From Haloprofundus halophilus (lineage in GTDB: Archaea; Halobacteriota; Halobacteria; Halobacteriales; Haloferacaceae), in contig NZ_QQRR01000001.1 in the NCBI RefSeq assembly GCF_003439925.1, forward strand, positions 1,116,001 through 1,180,000: a DNA stretch of 64,000 bases, in the 5' to 3' direction. Numbering within the stretch: position 1 is the stretch's first letter; the number at the start of each line of letters is the position of its first letter. The notes below the pieces were generated by a model that was not told the DNA's origin, searched no databases, and saw nothing but the letters and a program-made list of their open reading frames with translations. The translations under genes were made by a program, and so were the position numbers. Positions 36,854-46,050 of the stretch are shown piece after piece.

Positions 36854-37060
36854 ATGTCCGAATCAGAAGTGACCCGCTGGGAGTACGAGACGCTTCGCCC
36901 ACCGCGCGATGAGACCCAAAAAGAAGCAGAGGATCCGAAAGCAGAGTTGAATCAACTCGGTGCAGAGGGCTGGGAGTTTGTGGGGACGATTGACTACGAA
37001 GGAGGCGGCACCAAGTACCTCGTTTTCAAGCGACCTACCCAATCGAGTGAGCCAGTATGA
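36854..37060 (+). CDS. DUF4177 small protein
   Basis: From ATG 36854 (MSESEVTRWEYETLRPP) the protein has 68 residues with the DUF4177 pattern: WEYETL at the start, LNQLGAEGWEFVG in the middle and YLVFKRP at the end. It overlaps the next gene by four bases (ATGA), so they are co-translated. Role unknown. Confidence 0.8.
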   Translation: MSESEVTRWEYETLRPPRDETQKEAEDPKAELNQLGAEGWEFVGTIDYEGGGTKYLVFKRPTQSSEPV

Positions 37061-38073
37061 CTGACGAGACCGACATCAGTACGGCCAACACGATGCGTGA
37101 GCGCTCGGGCGAGAGTCGGATTAAACTCTGGTTGCTGCTGCGCGCGAACCGCCTTCTCGTCTCCAGCGTCCTGACCAGTGCCGTGTTCGTCGCATTCGTC
37201 ATCGCCGTCGCTGTCCTCGAGCCACCGTTTTCACGGCAAATAGAGTCCGGCGACATGATCGAAACGATGTTCTCGACGATGATCACGGTCATCGTGACTG
37301 GGACGACACTCGTCGTCACGATCGGGCAGCTCGTCCTCTCCCAAGAGAACGGCCCGCTCGGCGATCAACGCGAGCGTATGTCCAGTTCGATGGATTTCCG
37401 GGATTATACTGAAGAATTAATCGGATCTCCGAGTCCTGCCGATCCATCCGAATTCCTCCGGCAGATCATCGGAATCACGGCACAACGAACTACGGCTCTT
37501 CGAGAGTCGATTGACAAGAATGATAACGAAAACCTCCGAGAAGAGGTCGATGAGTTCGCTGAAAGCGTCACTGGGAACGCTGACACGGTCCGTGACCAAC
37601 TTGAGGGTGCGCAGTTCGGCTCGTTCGATGTGCTATTCGCCGCATTGAATTTCAATTATAGCTGGAAAATTTTCCAAGTTGAACGTCTCGCGAACGAATA
37701 CGAAGAGAGCCTCAATGAGGAAGAACACGGCTTGCTTGATGACCTCAAAACAGCGCTGTCTCTGTTTGGTCCGGCGCGCGAACACATCAAGACGCTGTAC
37801 TTCCAGTGGGCACTCATCAACATGTCTCAGATGATTCTCTATGCTGCAGTCCCGGCATTGGCCGTTGCGGGTATCATGGTCGGAATCGTCGATGCGGGGA
37901 CGTTCCCGGGAAGCACACTCGGTCTCGATCACATCATCCTCGTCGTGGGCGGTGCGTTTGCGGTGACGCTCGTTCCATTCATGCTGTTCGTCTCGTACGT
38001 CCTTCGCATCGTCACCATAGCAAAACGGACACTTGCCATCGAGCCGCTGATCCTCCGCGAATCACAACGCTAA
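37057..38073 (+). CDS. haloarchaeal membrane protein, four predicted helices
   Basis: The 338-residue protein has two N-terminal hydrophobic helices (SSVLTSAVFVAFVIAVAVL; MITVIVTGTTLVVTIGQLVL), a ~150-residue cytoplasmic charged domain with helical segments, and two C-terminal helices (MILYAAVPALAVAGIMVGIV; VTLVPFMLFVSYVLRIV). No enzyme motif is visible. It resembles conserved haloarchaeal integral membrane proteins; role unknown. Confidence 0.75.
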   Translation: MTDETDISTANTMRERSGESRIKLWLLLRANRLLVSSVLTSAVFVAFVIAVAVLEPPFSRQIESGDMIETMFSTMITVIVTGTTLVVTIGQLVLSQENGPLGDQRERMSSSMDFRDYTEELIGSPSPADPSEFLRQIIGITAQRTTALRESIDKNDNENLREEVDEFAESVTGNADTVRDQLEGAQFGSFDVLFAALNFNYSWKIFQVERLANEYEESLNEEEHGLLDDLKTALSLFGPAREHIKTLYFQWALINMSQMILYAAVPALAVAGIMVGIVDAGTFPGSTLGLDHIILVVGGAFAVTLVPFMLFVSYVLRIVTIAKRTLAIEPLILRESQR

Positions 38074-38135
38074 GATCCGACGCAGTATCTTGCTCCTCTG
38101 TACTTAGCGATTTGACCTCGGCATCTTGAGCGACA

Positions 38136-38198
38136 CGCGCTCTGTATGCAGCACAGCTTAGGAACAGATGTCAGTAAGTGATGAGTTCCAACAGCGCC
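38136..38198 (-). repeat. interspersed ~60-bp repeat (family G), copy
   Basis: Minus-strand copy: GGCGCTGTTGGAACTCATC at one end and GTGCTGCATACAGAGCGCG at the other. Confidence 0.55.
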
Positions 38199-38277
38199 TT
38201 CTCAGTATCTGACCTGAATATCATAATATCACTTAGACAGTCGTGAAACTTTTGCGTAATGCCCCCGAGTCAGGAGT

Positions 38278-39735
38278 ATGACCGGTCAACGGGCACTCTT
38301 TGCTCTCGTCGTTGCACTACTCGTCGTTGTATCAGGATGTGCGGGGAGTGGGATGACGGATTCGTCAATAGAATCAGAAACCACGTCGTCAACAACCACT
38401 GCTTCGACCCACACAGCGACCGAATCGACATCTACTGCAAACGGTACTGTAGATGTCCACTACATTAACGTGGGGCAGTCCGCGAGCACACTCATCGTCA
38501 CACCGCAGAATGAGACAATACTCATCGATACGGGTGACTGGCGTAATGACGGAGAGTACGTCCTCGAGTATCTGAAGCAACAGAACATCACTCGAATTGA
38601 TCACCTCGTCACCTCTCATTCGGACGCCGACCATATTGGTGGGCACGCAGCTGTTATCGGGTACTACGAAACGCAAGCCGATGGCGTTGGTGCTGTTTAC
38701 GATCCAGGACTTTCGTCGAGTTCGCAAACATACGAAGAGTACCTTGACGCAGTAGAGACGCACAATGTCCCGCTCTATCAGGTAGCCTCAGACGATACAC
38801 TTCCTGTTGCAGGGGTCAACGTCGCCGTCCTTGCCCCACCAGAGGAACCGCTTGCGGGCGGGCAACGAAACGAGAACAGTATCGCGCTGATGGTGACACA
38901 TGGTGAGCAGCGGTTCCTCTTTACGGGCGATGCAGAATCCGAAGGAGAACGCTATCTCGTCGACAAGTACGGTTCACAACTCAACGCGACTGTGTTCCAA
39001 GCCGGCCACCACGGAAGCCAATCAAGCAGCAGTGATGCCTTGCTTGAGGCGAGTTCGCCACATCTCACCGTTATCTCTAGTGCGTATGACTCTCAGTACG
39101 GACATCCGCACAGTGAGACGCTGACCCGATTCGCTGACCGTTCGATTCCGGCCTACTGGACGGCAGTCCACGGCAATGTAGTCATTTCGAGTGATGGTGA
39201 GAACCTCACCGTCTCAACGCAACGGAACGCTACGACAAATCCTACTGAACTGCGCTCTGCAGACCCAATCGAACCCGGAAGCGATGATCCGATTGTAGAA
39301 CGTATCACGTTAGCTGGCGGGATCAGCAATCCAGAGCCAATTGTCACCGATGGCGGAACGGAGACGTCGACACCAACCGAGACTCCCAGCGAGTCAACCG
39401 ATGCAGCACTCGCACTCATAGACGTTCACGCGGACGCCGAGGGGAATGATAACGAGAACCTCAACGACGAATATCTCGTCTTCGAGAATACAGGTGACGA
39501 ACCACTCGATATGTCCGGTTGGACCATCGAAGACGAAGCGGGACACACGTACACCGTTCCCTCGGGCTTCACGCTCGAACCCGGTACGCAAGTAACCCTC
39601 TATACGGGAAGTGGGACGGATACGGACACAGAGCTATACTGGGAATCCAGCAGCGCAATCTGGAACAACGGCGGTGACACGGTGATCGTCACCGACGATG
39701 CTGGAACGGTGGTAGTAGAGGAGAGCTACGAATGA
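38278..39735 (+). CDS. secreted lipoprotein: ComEC-like metallo-beta-lactamase hydrolase with lamin-tail domain
   Basis: The N-terminus is a lipoprotein signal (hydrophobic run then VVSGCAGS lipobox), followed by a Thr/Ser linker. The central metallo-beta-lactamase domain has HSDADH (114-119) with IGGH, FTGDAESEGE and AGHHGS, as in the ComEC/Rec2 hydrolase domain that degrades one DNA strand. The C-terminal ~110 residues are a lamin-tail domain (DEYLVFENTGDEPLDMSGW, NNGGDTVIV). It overlaps the DUF3006 gene by four bases. An extracellular nuclease is the likely role. Confidence 0.9.
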   Translation: MTGQRALFALVVALLVVVSGCAGSGMTDSSIESETTSSTTTASTHTATESTSTANGTVDVHYINVGQSASTLIVTPQNETILIDTGDWRNDGEYVLEYLKQQNITRIDHLVTSHSDADHIGGHAAVIGYYETQADGVGAVYDPGLSSSSQTYEEYLDAVETHNVPLYQVASDDTLPVAGVNVAVLAPPEEPLAGGQRNENSIALMVTHGEQRFLFTGDAESEGERYLVDKYGSQLNATVFQAGHHGSQSSSSDALLEASSPHLTVISSAYDSQYGHPHSETLTRFADRSIPAYWTAVHGNVVISSDGENLTVSTQRNATTNPTELRSADPIEPGSDDPIVERITLAGGISNPEPIVTDGGTETSTPTETPSESTDAALALIDVHADAEGNDNENLNDEYLVFENTGDEPLDMSGWTIEDEAGHTYTVPSGFTLEPGTQVTLYTGSGTDTDTELYWESSSAIWNNGGDTVIVTDDAGTVVVEESYE

Positions 39736-40019
39736 CTGAGAAAACAAACACCCTCGTACTTGACCGATTCGAGGAGGACGACGCTGTCCTGTTGGTCGAA
39801 GAAGACGGCGACCTCATCGACGAAATCGTCCTCCCCAAAGCGATGCTTCCGGCAGACGGACAGCATCAGGATGCCATCTTCTCGGTTCAGCAAACGAACG
39901 AGGCAGTAACGGAACTGCAGTACGAGCCGGAGCAGACCCAGGAGCGAAAAGAGAGTGCGCAAGACCGGTTCAATCGACTCTCACAACGTCTTCCGAGTGA
40001 AGACGTGGACGACGCCTAA
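39732..40019 (+). CDS. DUF3006 protein
   Basis: The 95-residue protein matches DUF3006: LDRFEEDDAVLLVEEDGDLIDEIVLP at the start and a helical C-terminus. DUF3006 genes very often follow ComEC-type metallo-beta-lactamase genes, and here the start codon overlaps the stop of that gene by four bases. It may be an accessory or inhibitor of the hydrolase. Confidence 0.85.
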   Translation: MTEKTNTLVLDRFEEDDAVLLVEEDGDLIDEIVLPKAMLPADGQHQDAIFSVQQTNEAVTELQYEPEQTQERKESAQDRFNRLSQRLPSEDVDDA

Positions 40020-40036
40020 ATTCATCCCCTCTGGTT

Positions 40037-40969
40037 TTACTCGGTGATTGCTGTCCATACTCGGCCGATGAGTTCTTCCGCTGTACTACTGATTCGCTGC
40101 AACCGGTCAGCGATTGCTTCAGGGTCGTCGCCTTCCCACGCGGCCAGGTACAACGCGGAGCCGCTCATATCGAGGTCGAAATACCGACCGACGATGTACG
40201 CCGTCCCCTCAGCTTCGACCTCCCGCTTCGCTCTCTCTGTTTCGTCAAGCGCCGTGTCGTGCAAAATTGCATGCGCGATTTCGTGAATCAGCGTTCCTGC
40301 AACTGCAGCGTCGTCCGGTTTCTGCTTGACCTTGATTTTCTGGTAGAGGTCTGATTCTTGGTACTTGCAGATTCCGTCTGCCTCACCATGTTCCCACTTG
40401 ACTGGTGGAACGATGGAGACGTCGGCGTCATATTTCGGAGCGACTTCGAGGAGTGCAGGGAGAATATCTGATGCATCGCCACGTGCGTCTGTATCGAGTT
40501 CTGGAAGTGATTCGCCCTCCGTCTGTGAGACATCGAAGACAGGAACTGGTCTGAATCCGACGACGCCTCTGTTCCACTCTTCAGGTGGTGTCTCGTCGTA
40601 CTCACAATCTGTGTTATTGTGATAGGAAGGACTGTTCCCGCACTCCGGGCATTTGTCGGTGATGATGGGGGCCCAGATCCAGATTGCCTGTTCGCCCTCT
40701 ATGACGTGCCGGTCGAACTCCGTCTGCCACGTCCGGTAGCCTGCGACCCTCGTTGCATGCGGGCACTGCTGTCTGATGAGGAGTGTATTCCGGTAGGAGT
40801 AGTCGTGGAACCGACTCTGAACATCCAGCCATGTCTGGAACTCCGCTGTCGTTCTGGCTTCGTCGACGAGTGCTGTGAGATCCTCGATCCACTCGTCGAT
40901 TGATGCCTGCATCTGGTCGTTGCGTGTTTCCGATTCGTCGAACGTGACTCGTTTTTCCGTTGTTGACAT
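40037..40969 (-). CDS. ArdC-like protein with ImmA/IrrE-type metallopeptidase
   Basis: The N-terminal ~110 residues match the ArdC single-strand DNA-binding domain (FQTWLDVQSRFHDYSYRNTLLI, VAGYRTWQTEFDRHV). Cysteines in CPECGNSPSYHNNTDC form a possible zinc site. The C-terminal part has HEIAHAILHD with a downstream Glu in EVEAEGTAYIV, a zinc peptidase active site. ArdC-type antirestriction proteins protect entering plasmid DNA. A shared GC-leader promoter element lies upstream at 41011-41044. Confidence 0.85.
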   Translation of the reverse strand: MSTTEKRVTFDESETRNDQMQASIDEWIEDLTALVDEARTTAEFQTWLDVQSRFHDYSYRNTLLIRQQCPHATRVAGYRTWQTEFDRHVIEGEQAIWIWAPIITDKCPECGNSPSYHNNTDCEYDETPPEEWNRGVVGFRPVPVFDVSQTEGESLPELDTDARGDASDILPALLEVAPKYDADVSIVPPVKWEHGEADGICKYQESDLYQKIKVKQKPDDAAVAGTLIHEIAHAILHDTALDETERAKREVEAEGTAYIVGRYFDLDMSGSALYLAAWEGDDPEAIADRLQRISSTAEELIGRVWTAITE

Positions 40970-41010
40970 TCGTCGAGATACCTCTCAACGGAACGCTCAC
41001 GCCTACTGGA

Positions 41011-41044
41011 GCGCCCCGCACCCCTCAAGGGTCGATAAAATTTG
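41011..41044 (-). promoter_or_regulatory. GC palindrome plus TTTTAT leader upstream of ardC-like gene (shared element 3)
   Basis: On the minus strand it reads AAATTTTATCGACC followed by CTTGAGGGGTGCGGGGCGC. It is nearly the same as the element before tfb and lies about 40-75 bases before ATG 40969. Confidence 0.5.
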
Positions 41045-41151
41045 TCAGTGAGAGGGTCTCTAGGGAGTTCTCAGGTAATACAGATGCGTTCTTCAGATTC
41101 GCCCGTGGAAGAAGTCATCGCAGTTTTGGAGGTCACTATTCCGCTTGCCGG

Positions 41152-41670
41152 TCACTGCTCGCAATTACAGACGCCGCCTTCACGAATCTGGTTGGTGACG
41201 TGTCGGTGGATTTCGCGCGACAACCGATGCACCGTTTCAGCCTGGCGCTTCGTTGGATGGCGACCACCGTAGTAGCTGTCCGTCCGATTGTCACCGTACA
41301 GATCTTTGAGTTCACGCGTCAATTCTCGTGTGAAGAGGCCGAACTGCGCCGCCCGGTCGTAACAACGGTCGTGTGAATCTGTCTGGAAGTCTCGCAACGT
41401 ATCGCCTCCCTCCACGATAACAAACGCTTCCAGCGACCGCTCGATGATGCCGAAGCACAACTCGACAGTCGCAGTGTAGTAACCAATGCCCTCGAGTTCC
41501 TCGACAGCGGCGAGGAGCCGACACCCCTTGGTAAGTTGGGTCTTCCAGTCCGCGTTCGTGTCGATATCTGGTTCTCGAATCGGAATGCCGTGCCCCTCCT
41601 CGTTGAAGGCATCAACAGCCGCATCAAGTGCCTCCCTGACGACAGTTGGGTCACTCACCGGAATCACCAT
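41152..41670 (-). CDS. HEPN-domain protein of an MNT/HEPN pair
   Basis: ATG 41670 (MVIPVSDPTVVREAL) gives 173 residues and a 20-base overlap with the upstream nucleotidyltransferase gene. The body is helical as in HEPN proteins, with GYYTATVELCFGIIERSLEAFVI and a region DNRTDSYYGGRH that matches the catalytic or AMPylated site of minimal HEPN toxins. HEPN proteins in such pairs are ribonuclease toxins held in check by the MNT partner. Confidence 0.82.
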   Translation of the reverse strand: MVIPVSDPTVVREALDAAVDAFNEEGHGIPIREPDIDTNADWKTQLTKGCRLLAAVEELEGIGYYTATVELCFGIIERSLEAFVIVEGGDTLRDFQTDSHDRCYDRAAQFGLFTRELTRELKDLYGDNRTDSYYGGRHPTKRQAETVHRLSREIHRHVTNQIREGGVCNCEQ

Positions 41671-42343
41671 GCAGAACCATGTTGCAGACAGTGTCGAACT
41701 CGTCTGTTTGGTGGACAACAATTCCGTTGCGTAGAATATCTTGCAGGTCGTCTACGTAGTTCGGAACGGCTTGCAGACCCTCGACATCAATCTCGAAGGC
41801 ATACCGGTTGCCATCGAACGTGTCCTCTTCGAGTGATTTCCTGACGTGGTTCGCCCGTCGCTGATTTTTCATTCTGTCCTCTCGCACCAACACCCAGAGG
41901 TCAATGTCGCTGCGGCGATCAGCCTCGCCACGAGCGACGCTTCCGTAAAGAACAACAGCAAGGACGCCATCAAGTTCTCCCGTCAGTGCCTCTGTCGCTG
42001 CCTTTACTGGAGCGTGAAATTCCACCTGTGGGATTTCGAGAAAGGCGTTGTCTGGGATAGTTAACCGGGCGCGGTTGATTTGTACGAGTCGACGCGACCC
42101 GTTGCGTTCCTCAACAACGAGGTCGTTGTTAGAGAGGCGATCGACTGTTTTGGTAATCGTCGGTCGCGAGTAGTTAACTGCCTTAGCGATCTCGGTTATT
42201 GAGAACGACTCGTCGTGATGTCGAGTTAAAAAGAGAAGGATGTCGTCTGTGGCTTTACCCTTGAATAATTGGCTGTCTTGAAGGGGTATATCGAGCAATA
42301 TCTGGGTACCATCATTCGAGTTACTGTTCGACTTCGTTATCAT
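41651..42343 (-). CDS. MNT nucleotidyltransferase with N-terminal winged helix
   Basis: The 230-residue protein has an N-terminal helix-turn-helix (SITEIAKAVNYSRPTITKTVDRL) and a minimal nucleotidyltransferase core GSVARGEADRRSDIDLWVLV. The antitoxin of MNT/HEPN systems adds AMP to the HEPN partner; the added DNA-binding domain suggests autoregulation. The HEPN gene follows with a 20-base overlap. Confidence 0.87.
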   Translation of the reverse strand: MITKSNSNSNDGTQILLDIPLQDSQLFKGKATDDILLFLTRHHDESFSITEIAKAVNYSRPTITKTVDRLSNNDLVVEERNGSRRLVQINRARLTIPDNAFLEIPQVEFHAPVKAATEALTGELDGVLAVVLYGSVARGEADRRSDIDLWVLVREDRMKNQRRANHVRKSLEEDTFDGNRYAFEIDVEGLQAVPNYVDDLQDILRNGIVVHQTDEFDTVCNMVLHGDSGE

Positions 42344-42610
42344 TGTTAAGGTAGTCTTTACACTACTTCTTAAAATTTATTACTAAATAGGGGGAGGGGA
42401 GCATCCTCATGTGGTATTGGTTGTTCACAACAATGAGCATAGAAACACGATACGAAAACCCTCACAAACATTGAACGTGGCAGTATGACTTCAGACATCA
42501 TAGACAAGCTCCATGACAGCGAGGAGGCATTGTTGAGATCCTTTGAGGAGACACAAACGGCCTGCTGACTACAAAGAAATGAGCTCAGTAGCTTCGGGGT
42601 CACACTAAGC

Positions 42611-42934
42611 TTACTTGGTCTGTCCTTGTCGCTTCTCGTGGAGATAGAATTCTTCTGGGTAAAATACATTAGCGGAACTCAGGTTCACATGCAGTGCCTC
42701 ATCAAATGGATCTGAGTCGGTGAGACTGAAGCTGAGAAGATACTCTCCGCCTCGATTACCCTGCAGTTCCATCTCCTTTCGCTTATCGCCAGAACGTGAA
42801 GACCGAATTGTTATCTGCACCACTTCAAGAGGCTGTTTTCGACGACTCTGCCCCTCAGTTTTGTAGGTAACTAGATCTCCCACTTCAACGTCGTTGATTG
42901 CCTTCCTTCCGGAGGATACCCAGTTCACCGTCAT
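42611..42934 (-). CDS. hypothetical small protein
   Basis: No family recognised. The 107-residue protein begins with a beta-rich part (INDVEVGDLVTYKTEG, LEVVQITIRSS) and ends with a basic tail. It resembles small beta-barrel or SH3-like modules. It is alone between the MNT gene and the Orc1 gene. Confidence 0.55.
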   Translation of the reverse strand: MTVNWVSSGRKAINDVEVGDLVTYKTEGQSRRKQPLEVVQITIRSSRSGDKRKEMELQGNRGGEYLLSFSLTDSDPFDEALHVNLSSANVFYPEEFYLHEKRQGQTK

Positions 42935-43035
42935 ACTTGACTATTCAAATTACTATCAATTAAAAGTGGGTCGAATCATCCACTTACCTCTGTTATCCGA
43001 CTAAGGTTTCAACCCATCATCTTCGACGACTAATA

Positions 43036-43096
43036 CGCGCTCTGTATTCAGCACGGCTTCACCGAACTATCAGTAACTGAGAGTTTCAACAGAGCC
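43036..43096 (-). repeat. interspersed ~60-bp repeat (family G), best-preserved copy
   Basis: On the minus strand it reads GGCTCTGTTGAAACTCTCAG at one end and GTGCTGAATACAGAGCGCG at the other, 61 bases in all. The ends share inverted GCTCTGT. Confidence 0.6.
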
Positions 43097-43150
43097 AGCA
43101 AGGGTTATTCTCTCGTACAGTCGCTTCTGTCGTTCGGAGTCGAATTTGTG

Positions 43151-44374
43151 CTACTCGTCTTTCGCAATCCGGCACGCCTCAATTACGAGTTCAGGGTCGT
43201 CAACGAGACGGTTTACATTCCAGATACCTTTTCCGCGCCCGCGTCCGCGACGTTCCTGCTCGATGATGGACAGAAATTCGAGCTCAGAAAGGATATCTCG
43301 AAGCCGGCGCTCCTTGAGTGGATCGCTACCCTCCTGCTCGCAGATGTGGCGATACGTCCCGAAGACGTCGTTATTCGGAATCATCGCATCAGGGTCGGGA
43401 TCCTGTTGTACGCGGAACGCTAATGCGAGGAGAATGTACCGCGCGTGAACAGGTGACTCGGCAATGAGTTCCGACAGACGGTTCTGTTCTTCGCGGCGTT
43501 GGGCTTGCTCAACGTGTCTTTCACGAACCGTTTCATCGCCTTCATCCTCAGCGATTTCGCCAGCAAAACGCAGAATATCAATGGCTTTCCGAGCATCCCC
43601 ATGTTCTCTCGCGGCGAGGGCAGAGACGCGTGGGATTACCGAGTCGTCGAGCACGCCATCAGCGAATGCATCCGACCGCGAGACAAGAATTTCACGGAGT
43701 TGAGTCGCGTCGTACGGTGGAAACACGTAGTCGCGCTCACACAGGCTTGATTTGACCCGCTCGGTTAGTTCTTCCTTATACCGGATTTTGTTCGAGATGC
43801 CAATGGTGGCGAGTTTGGCATTCGAGAGCTTCCCTGACTCGTTGGCTCGCGAAAGTTGCATTAGGATGTTGTCGTCGCCCAACTTGTCTACCTCGTCGAG
43901 GATTATGATGGCAACGTCGTACTGGGCATCGATTGCCTTCCAGAGACGTTTATAGAACACCGAAGTAGCGAGACCCGTTTCGGGTATTGTCATCCCAGTC
44001 ACCTTGGAGTTGTTCAGTTGTTCGGCGGCCGTCTGTACGGCTTGCGTCTCGGTCGGGTCCTGAAGACAGTCAACGTAAGCGAATCCAACGTTTACGTCGT
44101 TCTGGTCTGCGCGGTCGATAACCCGCTGCGTGATGAACTTCGAGCACAATGATTTGCCAGTGCCCGTTTTGCCATAGATGAACACATTATTCGGTGTGTT
44201 CCCGGTGAGCGCAGGACGAAGCGCAGATCCGAGATTCTGGAGTTGATCGTCGCGGCCTATAATACGCGCATCGTCGCGCGGGAGATGGGAGATTTGGAGG
44301 AGTTCCTTGTCGGCGAAAATCGGATTCTCAGCGCCAAAATAATCTACTTTGTCCTCCATCTCTGTGTCAGACAT
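43151..44374 (-). CDS. orc1: Orc1/Cdc6 replication initiator
   Basis: The 407-residue AAA+ protein has Walker A IYGKTGTGKS near residue 70, Walker B AIIILDEVDKLGDDN, sensor 1 ATIGISN, and a C-terminal winged helix (DVFGTYRHICEQEGSDPLKERRLRDILSEL split over two helices). It binds origin recognition boxes and loads MCM. The box-like repeats directly upstream at 44417-44900 are its probable origin. Confidence 0.95.
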   Translation of the reverse strand: MSDTEMEDKVDYFGAENPIFADKELLQISHLPRDDARIIGRDDQLQNLGSALRPALTGNTPNNVFIYGKTGTGKSLCSKFITQRVIDRADQNDVNVGFAYVDCLQDPTETQAVQTAAEQLNNSKVTGMTIPETGLATSVFYKRLWKAIDAQYDVAIIILDEVDKLGDDNILMQLSRANESGKLSNAKLATIGISNKIRYKEELTERVKSSLCERDYVFPPYDATQLREILVSRSDAFADGVLDDSVIPRVSALAAREHGDARKAIDILRFAGEIAEDEGDETVRERHVEQAQRREEQNRLSELIAESPVHARYILLALAFRVQQDPDPDAMIPNNDVFGTYRHICEQEGSDPLKERRLRDILSELEFLSIIEQERRGRGRGKGIWNVNRLVDDPELVIEACRIAKDE

Positions 44375-44416
44375 CTAGTTAGGAGTATAAAATCGATTTG
44401 GTTTTCCGGACACCAG

Positions 44417-44905
44417 AATGCCGCTGTAAATCCCTTTTGTGCCGCTGTATGACGCCAGATTCTGGATATAGACGCACTCTAGCCGCTGGTTCCACCACCA
44501 TGATGCCGCTGTAACACACCGCAGTGCCACTGTAACGAGTTGGGCGGCAGTGCACACACCCCGGAGTGCCGCTGTAAGAATCACAGAGATATCTTCACTC
44601 AAAGGAACAAAACGAGGCGAATAATATGGGTATCTCGCCTTACGGCGTGAAACAACGGAAATAGAAGAGGTCGGTGGTTCAACAACACTAGGTGCGACCT
44701 ACGGTGCACCTCTATTTTGCGACGCACTTAGTGAGCGGTGACACACAACAGGTTGTTATATCTATCTCTTCGGAATGTCCCGAGAACAGAGGTGGCTGTC
44801 TGACAATTTATGAGCCGAATGCCATGTGAAAGCCATCACCCCATAACTCATGGGCTATAGCTTCTCTTACCCCGTCTTACAGCGGCACTCCGGGGTGTGC
44901 CTGAA
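44417..44905. other. replication origin with Orc1/Cdc6 binding boxes
   Basis: The core TGCCGCTGTA recurs at 44419, 44440, 44504 and 44567, with a variant TGCCACTGTA at 44525. The box ending at 44578 is long: CACACCCCGGAGTGCCGCTG continues with TAAGA, and the same 25 bases occur inverted at 44875-44899. The two long boxes face each other across about 300 bases that include AT-rich stretches (GGCGAATAATATGGG), which fits a DNA unwinding element. The Orc1/Cdc6 gene is adjacent. Confidence 0.85.
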
Positions 44906-45042
44906 GGTGAGAATTTAAACGACTCCCGTAAGGTCGTGGCTGCGCGCGCAGCGACCACCGGGAGCGAGCACGGAGCGGAGGGTGGGGCGGTGGGGTCTGG
45001 GTCGGCCCGGTACATAGCAAAAAAAGAAGCCGCGTTAGCTGG

Positions 45043-45942
45043 CTACGCGTCCCACCACCGGTCGCGCTCAGGGAAACAGATGTCCGACCATCCGGTGACA
45101 GCCAGTGAGACACGTCCCTCGTACCAATTCCGAGCTGCTCCGTGAATGCGCACCTTCTCGCCTTCTTCGATCCACGGTGCATCCGATTTCTCCCAGATCG
45201 TCACACGAGTCCGGCCACTGTCGTCCGCGATGAGCCCAACTTGGCTAATAGCTGAATGCGAGGGAGTCCACAACGTCTCGACCCGACCCTCGATACTCAC
45301 CTCTCGCCGATTTACGTCTTCGAGTCTCCCGATAGGAACCACTTGCCCAGGTGCCGTCTGCAACTCCTCGAACACGCTGACGACCGCACTCATCATGTCC
45401 TTTCCATCGAGTACCACTTCGGCCAATCGCCGACTGACCGCCGCCTGCGACCAGCCATTCAATTTCTGGCTCAACCGCATCGCTTGCGTATTCACCGCCG
45501 CCAACTGCTCTCGACTGAGTTCGACACGAGGGTCCGGACAATCCGGGTCGAACACTGGGTTCACGCTCGCCGCACGCCGCTGGAACTCCACCCGCCGCGC
45601 TGCGCTCTGTTGTGCAACGACATCTCGCGTCCGCATCTCACGACCTTCCTGCGTCCCGAACGTCGCTCGGGCACTAATGCGCTCCAATTCAGCTTCCCGC
45701 GCTCTGATGCGCTCTTCCTGTTCGAGGGTCACACCGTAGATCCGTTCCTCGCTGGTGTCGACCATCCCGTTTGGGTGGTTCGCATCGACTTTCGCCTGAA
45801 TCTCCATCTGCACCGTTGGCTGGAACTCCGGCGTCTCGTCGACAACCTCGAAACCGTCCTCGTCGACCGCTCGTCCGTCCGACTGTTCGAATGCCTGTTC
45901 ATCGACCGAAACTACATTACTGGTTACGTGCTTACTTGACAT
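45043..45942 (-). CDS. OB-fold, RPA-like DNA-binding protein
   Basis: The C-terminal ~100 residues form an OB fold of the RPA type (REVSIEGRVETLW, QVGLIADDSGRTRVTIWEKS, GEKVRIHGAARNWYEGRVSLAV). The N-terminal ~190 residues are charged and helical, with Arg/Glu-rich text (EERIRAREAELERISARA). It lies next to the origin and probably helps replication or plasmid maintenance by binding single-stranded DNA. Similar genes occur on haloarchaeal plasmids. Confidence 0.75.
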   Translation of the reverse strand: MSSKHVTSNVVSVDEQAFEQSDGRAVDEDGFEVVDETPEFQPTVQMEIQAKVDANHPNGMVDTSEERIYGVTLEQEERIRAREAELERISARATFGTQEGREMRTRDVVAQQSAARRVEFQRRAASVNPVFDPDCPDPRVELSREQLAAVNTQAMRLSQKLNGWSQAAVSRRLAEVVLDGKDMMSAVVSVFEELQTAPGQVVPIGRLEDVNRREVSIEGRVETLWTPSHSAISQVGLIADDSGRTRVTIWEKSDAPWIEEGEKVRIHGAARNWYEGRVSLAVTGWSDICFPERDRWWDA

Positions 45943-46025
45943 TGGGATCTGACCAGATTCCGAAGGCGCTCACTCGGCGTCTTCTTCCGACACCACGACT
46001 CTCCAGCCGTGGCTGTCCACACAAA

Positions 46026-46048
46026 CCAACCAACCAACCAACCAACCA
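46026..46048. repeat. CCAA tandem repeat
   Basis: Five and three-quarter copies of CCAA in a row just upstream of the OB-fold protein gene, next to a strong GC hairpin. Confidence 0.8.
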
Positions 46049-46050
46049 TC

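Noticed and set aside
42485-42715. Rightward frame MTSDIIDKLHDSEEALLRSF with one internal TGA and a hydrophobic continuation
   Set aside because: Its second half is antisense to the better-supported gene at 42611-42934, and 27 codons before the stop are too few to call a gene.
45256-45939. Rightward 227-codon frame opposite the OB-fold gene
   Set aside because: Rich in Arg/His/Leu as expected of a shadow frame in GC-rich haloarchaeal DNA.
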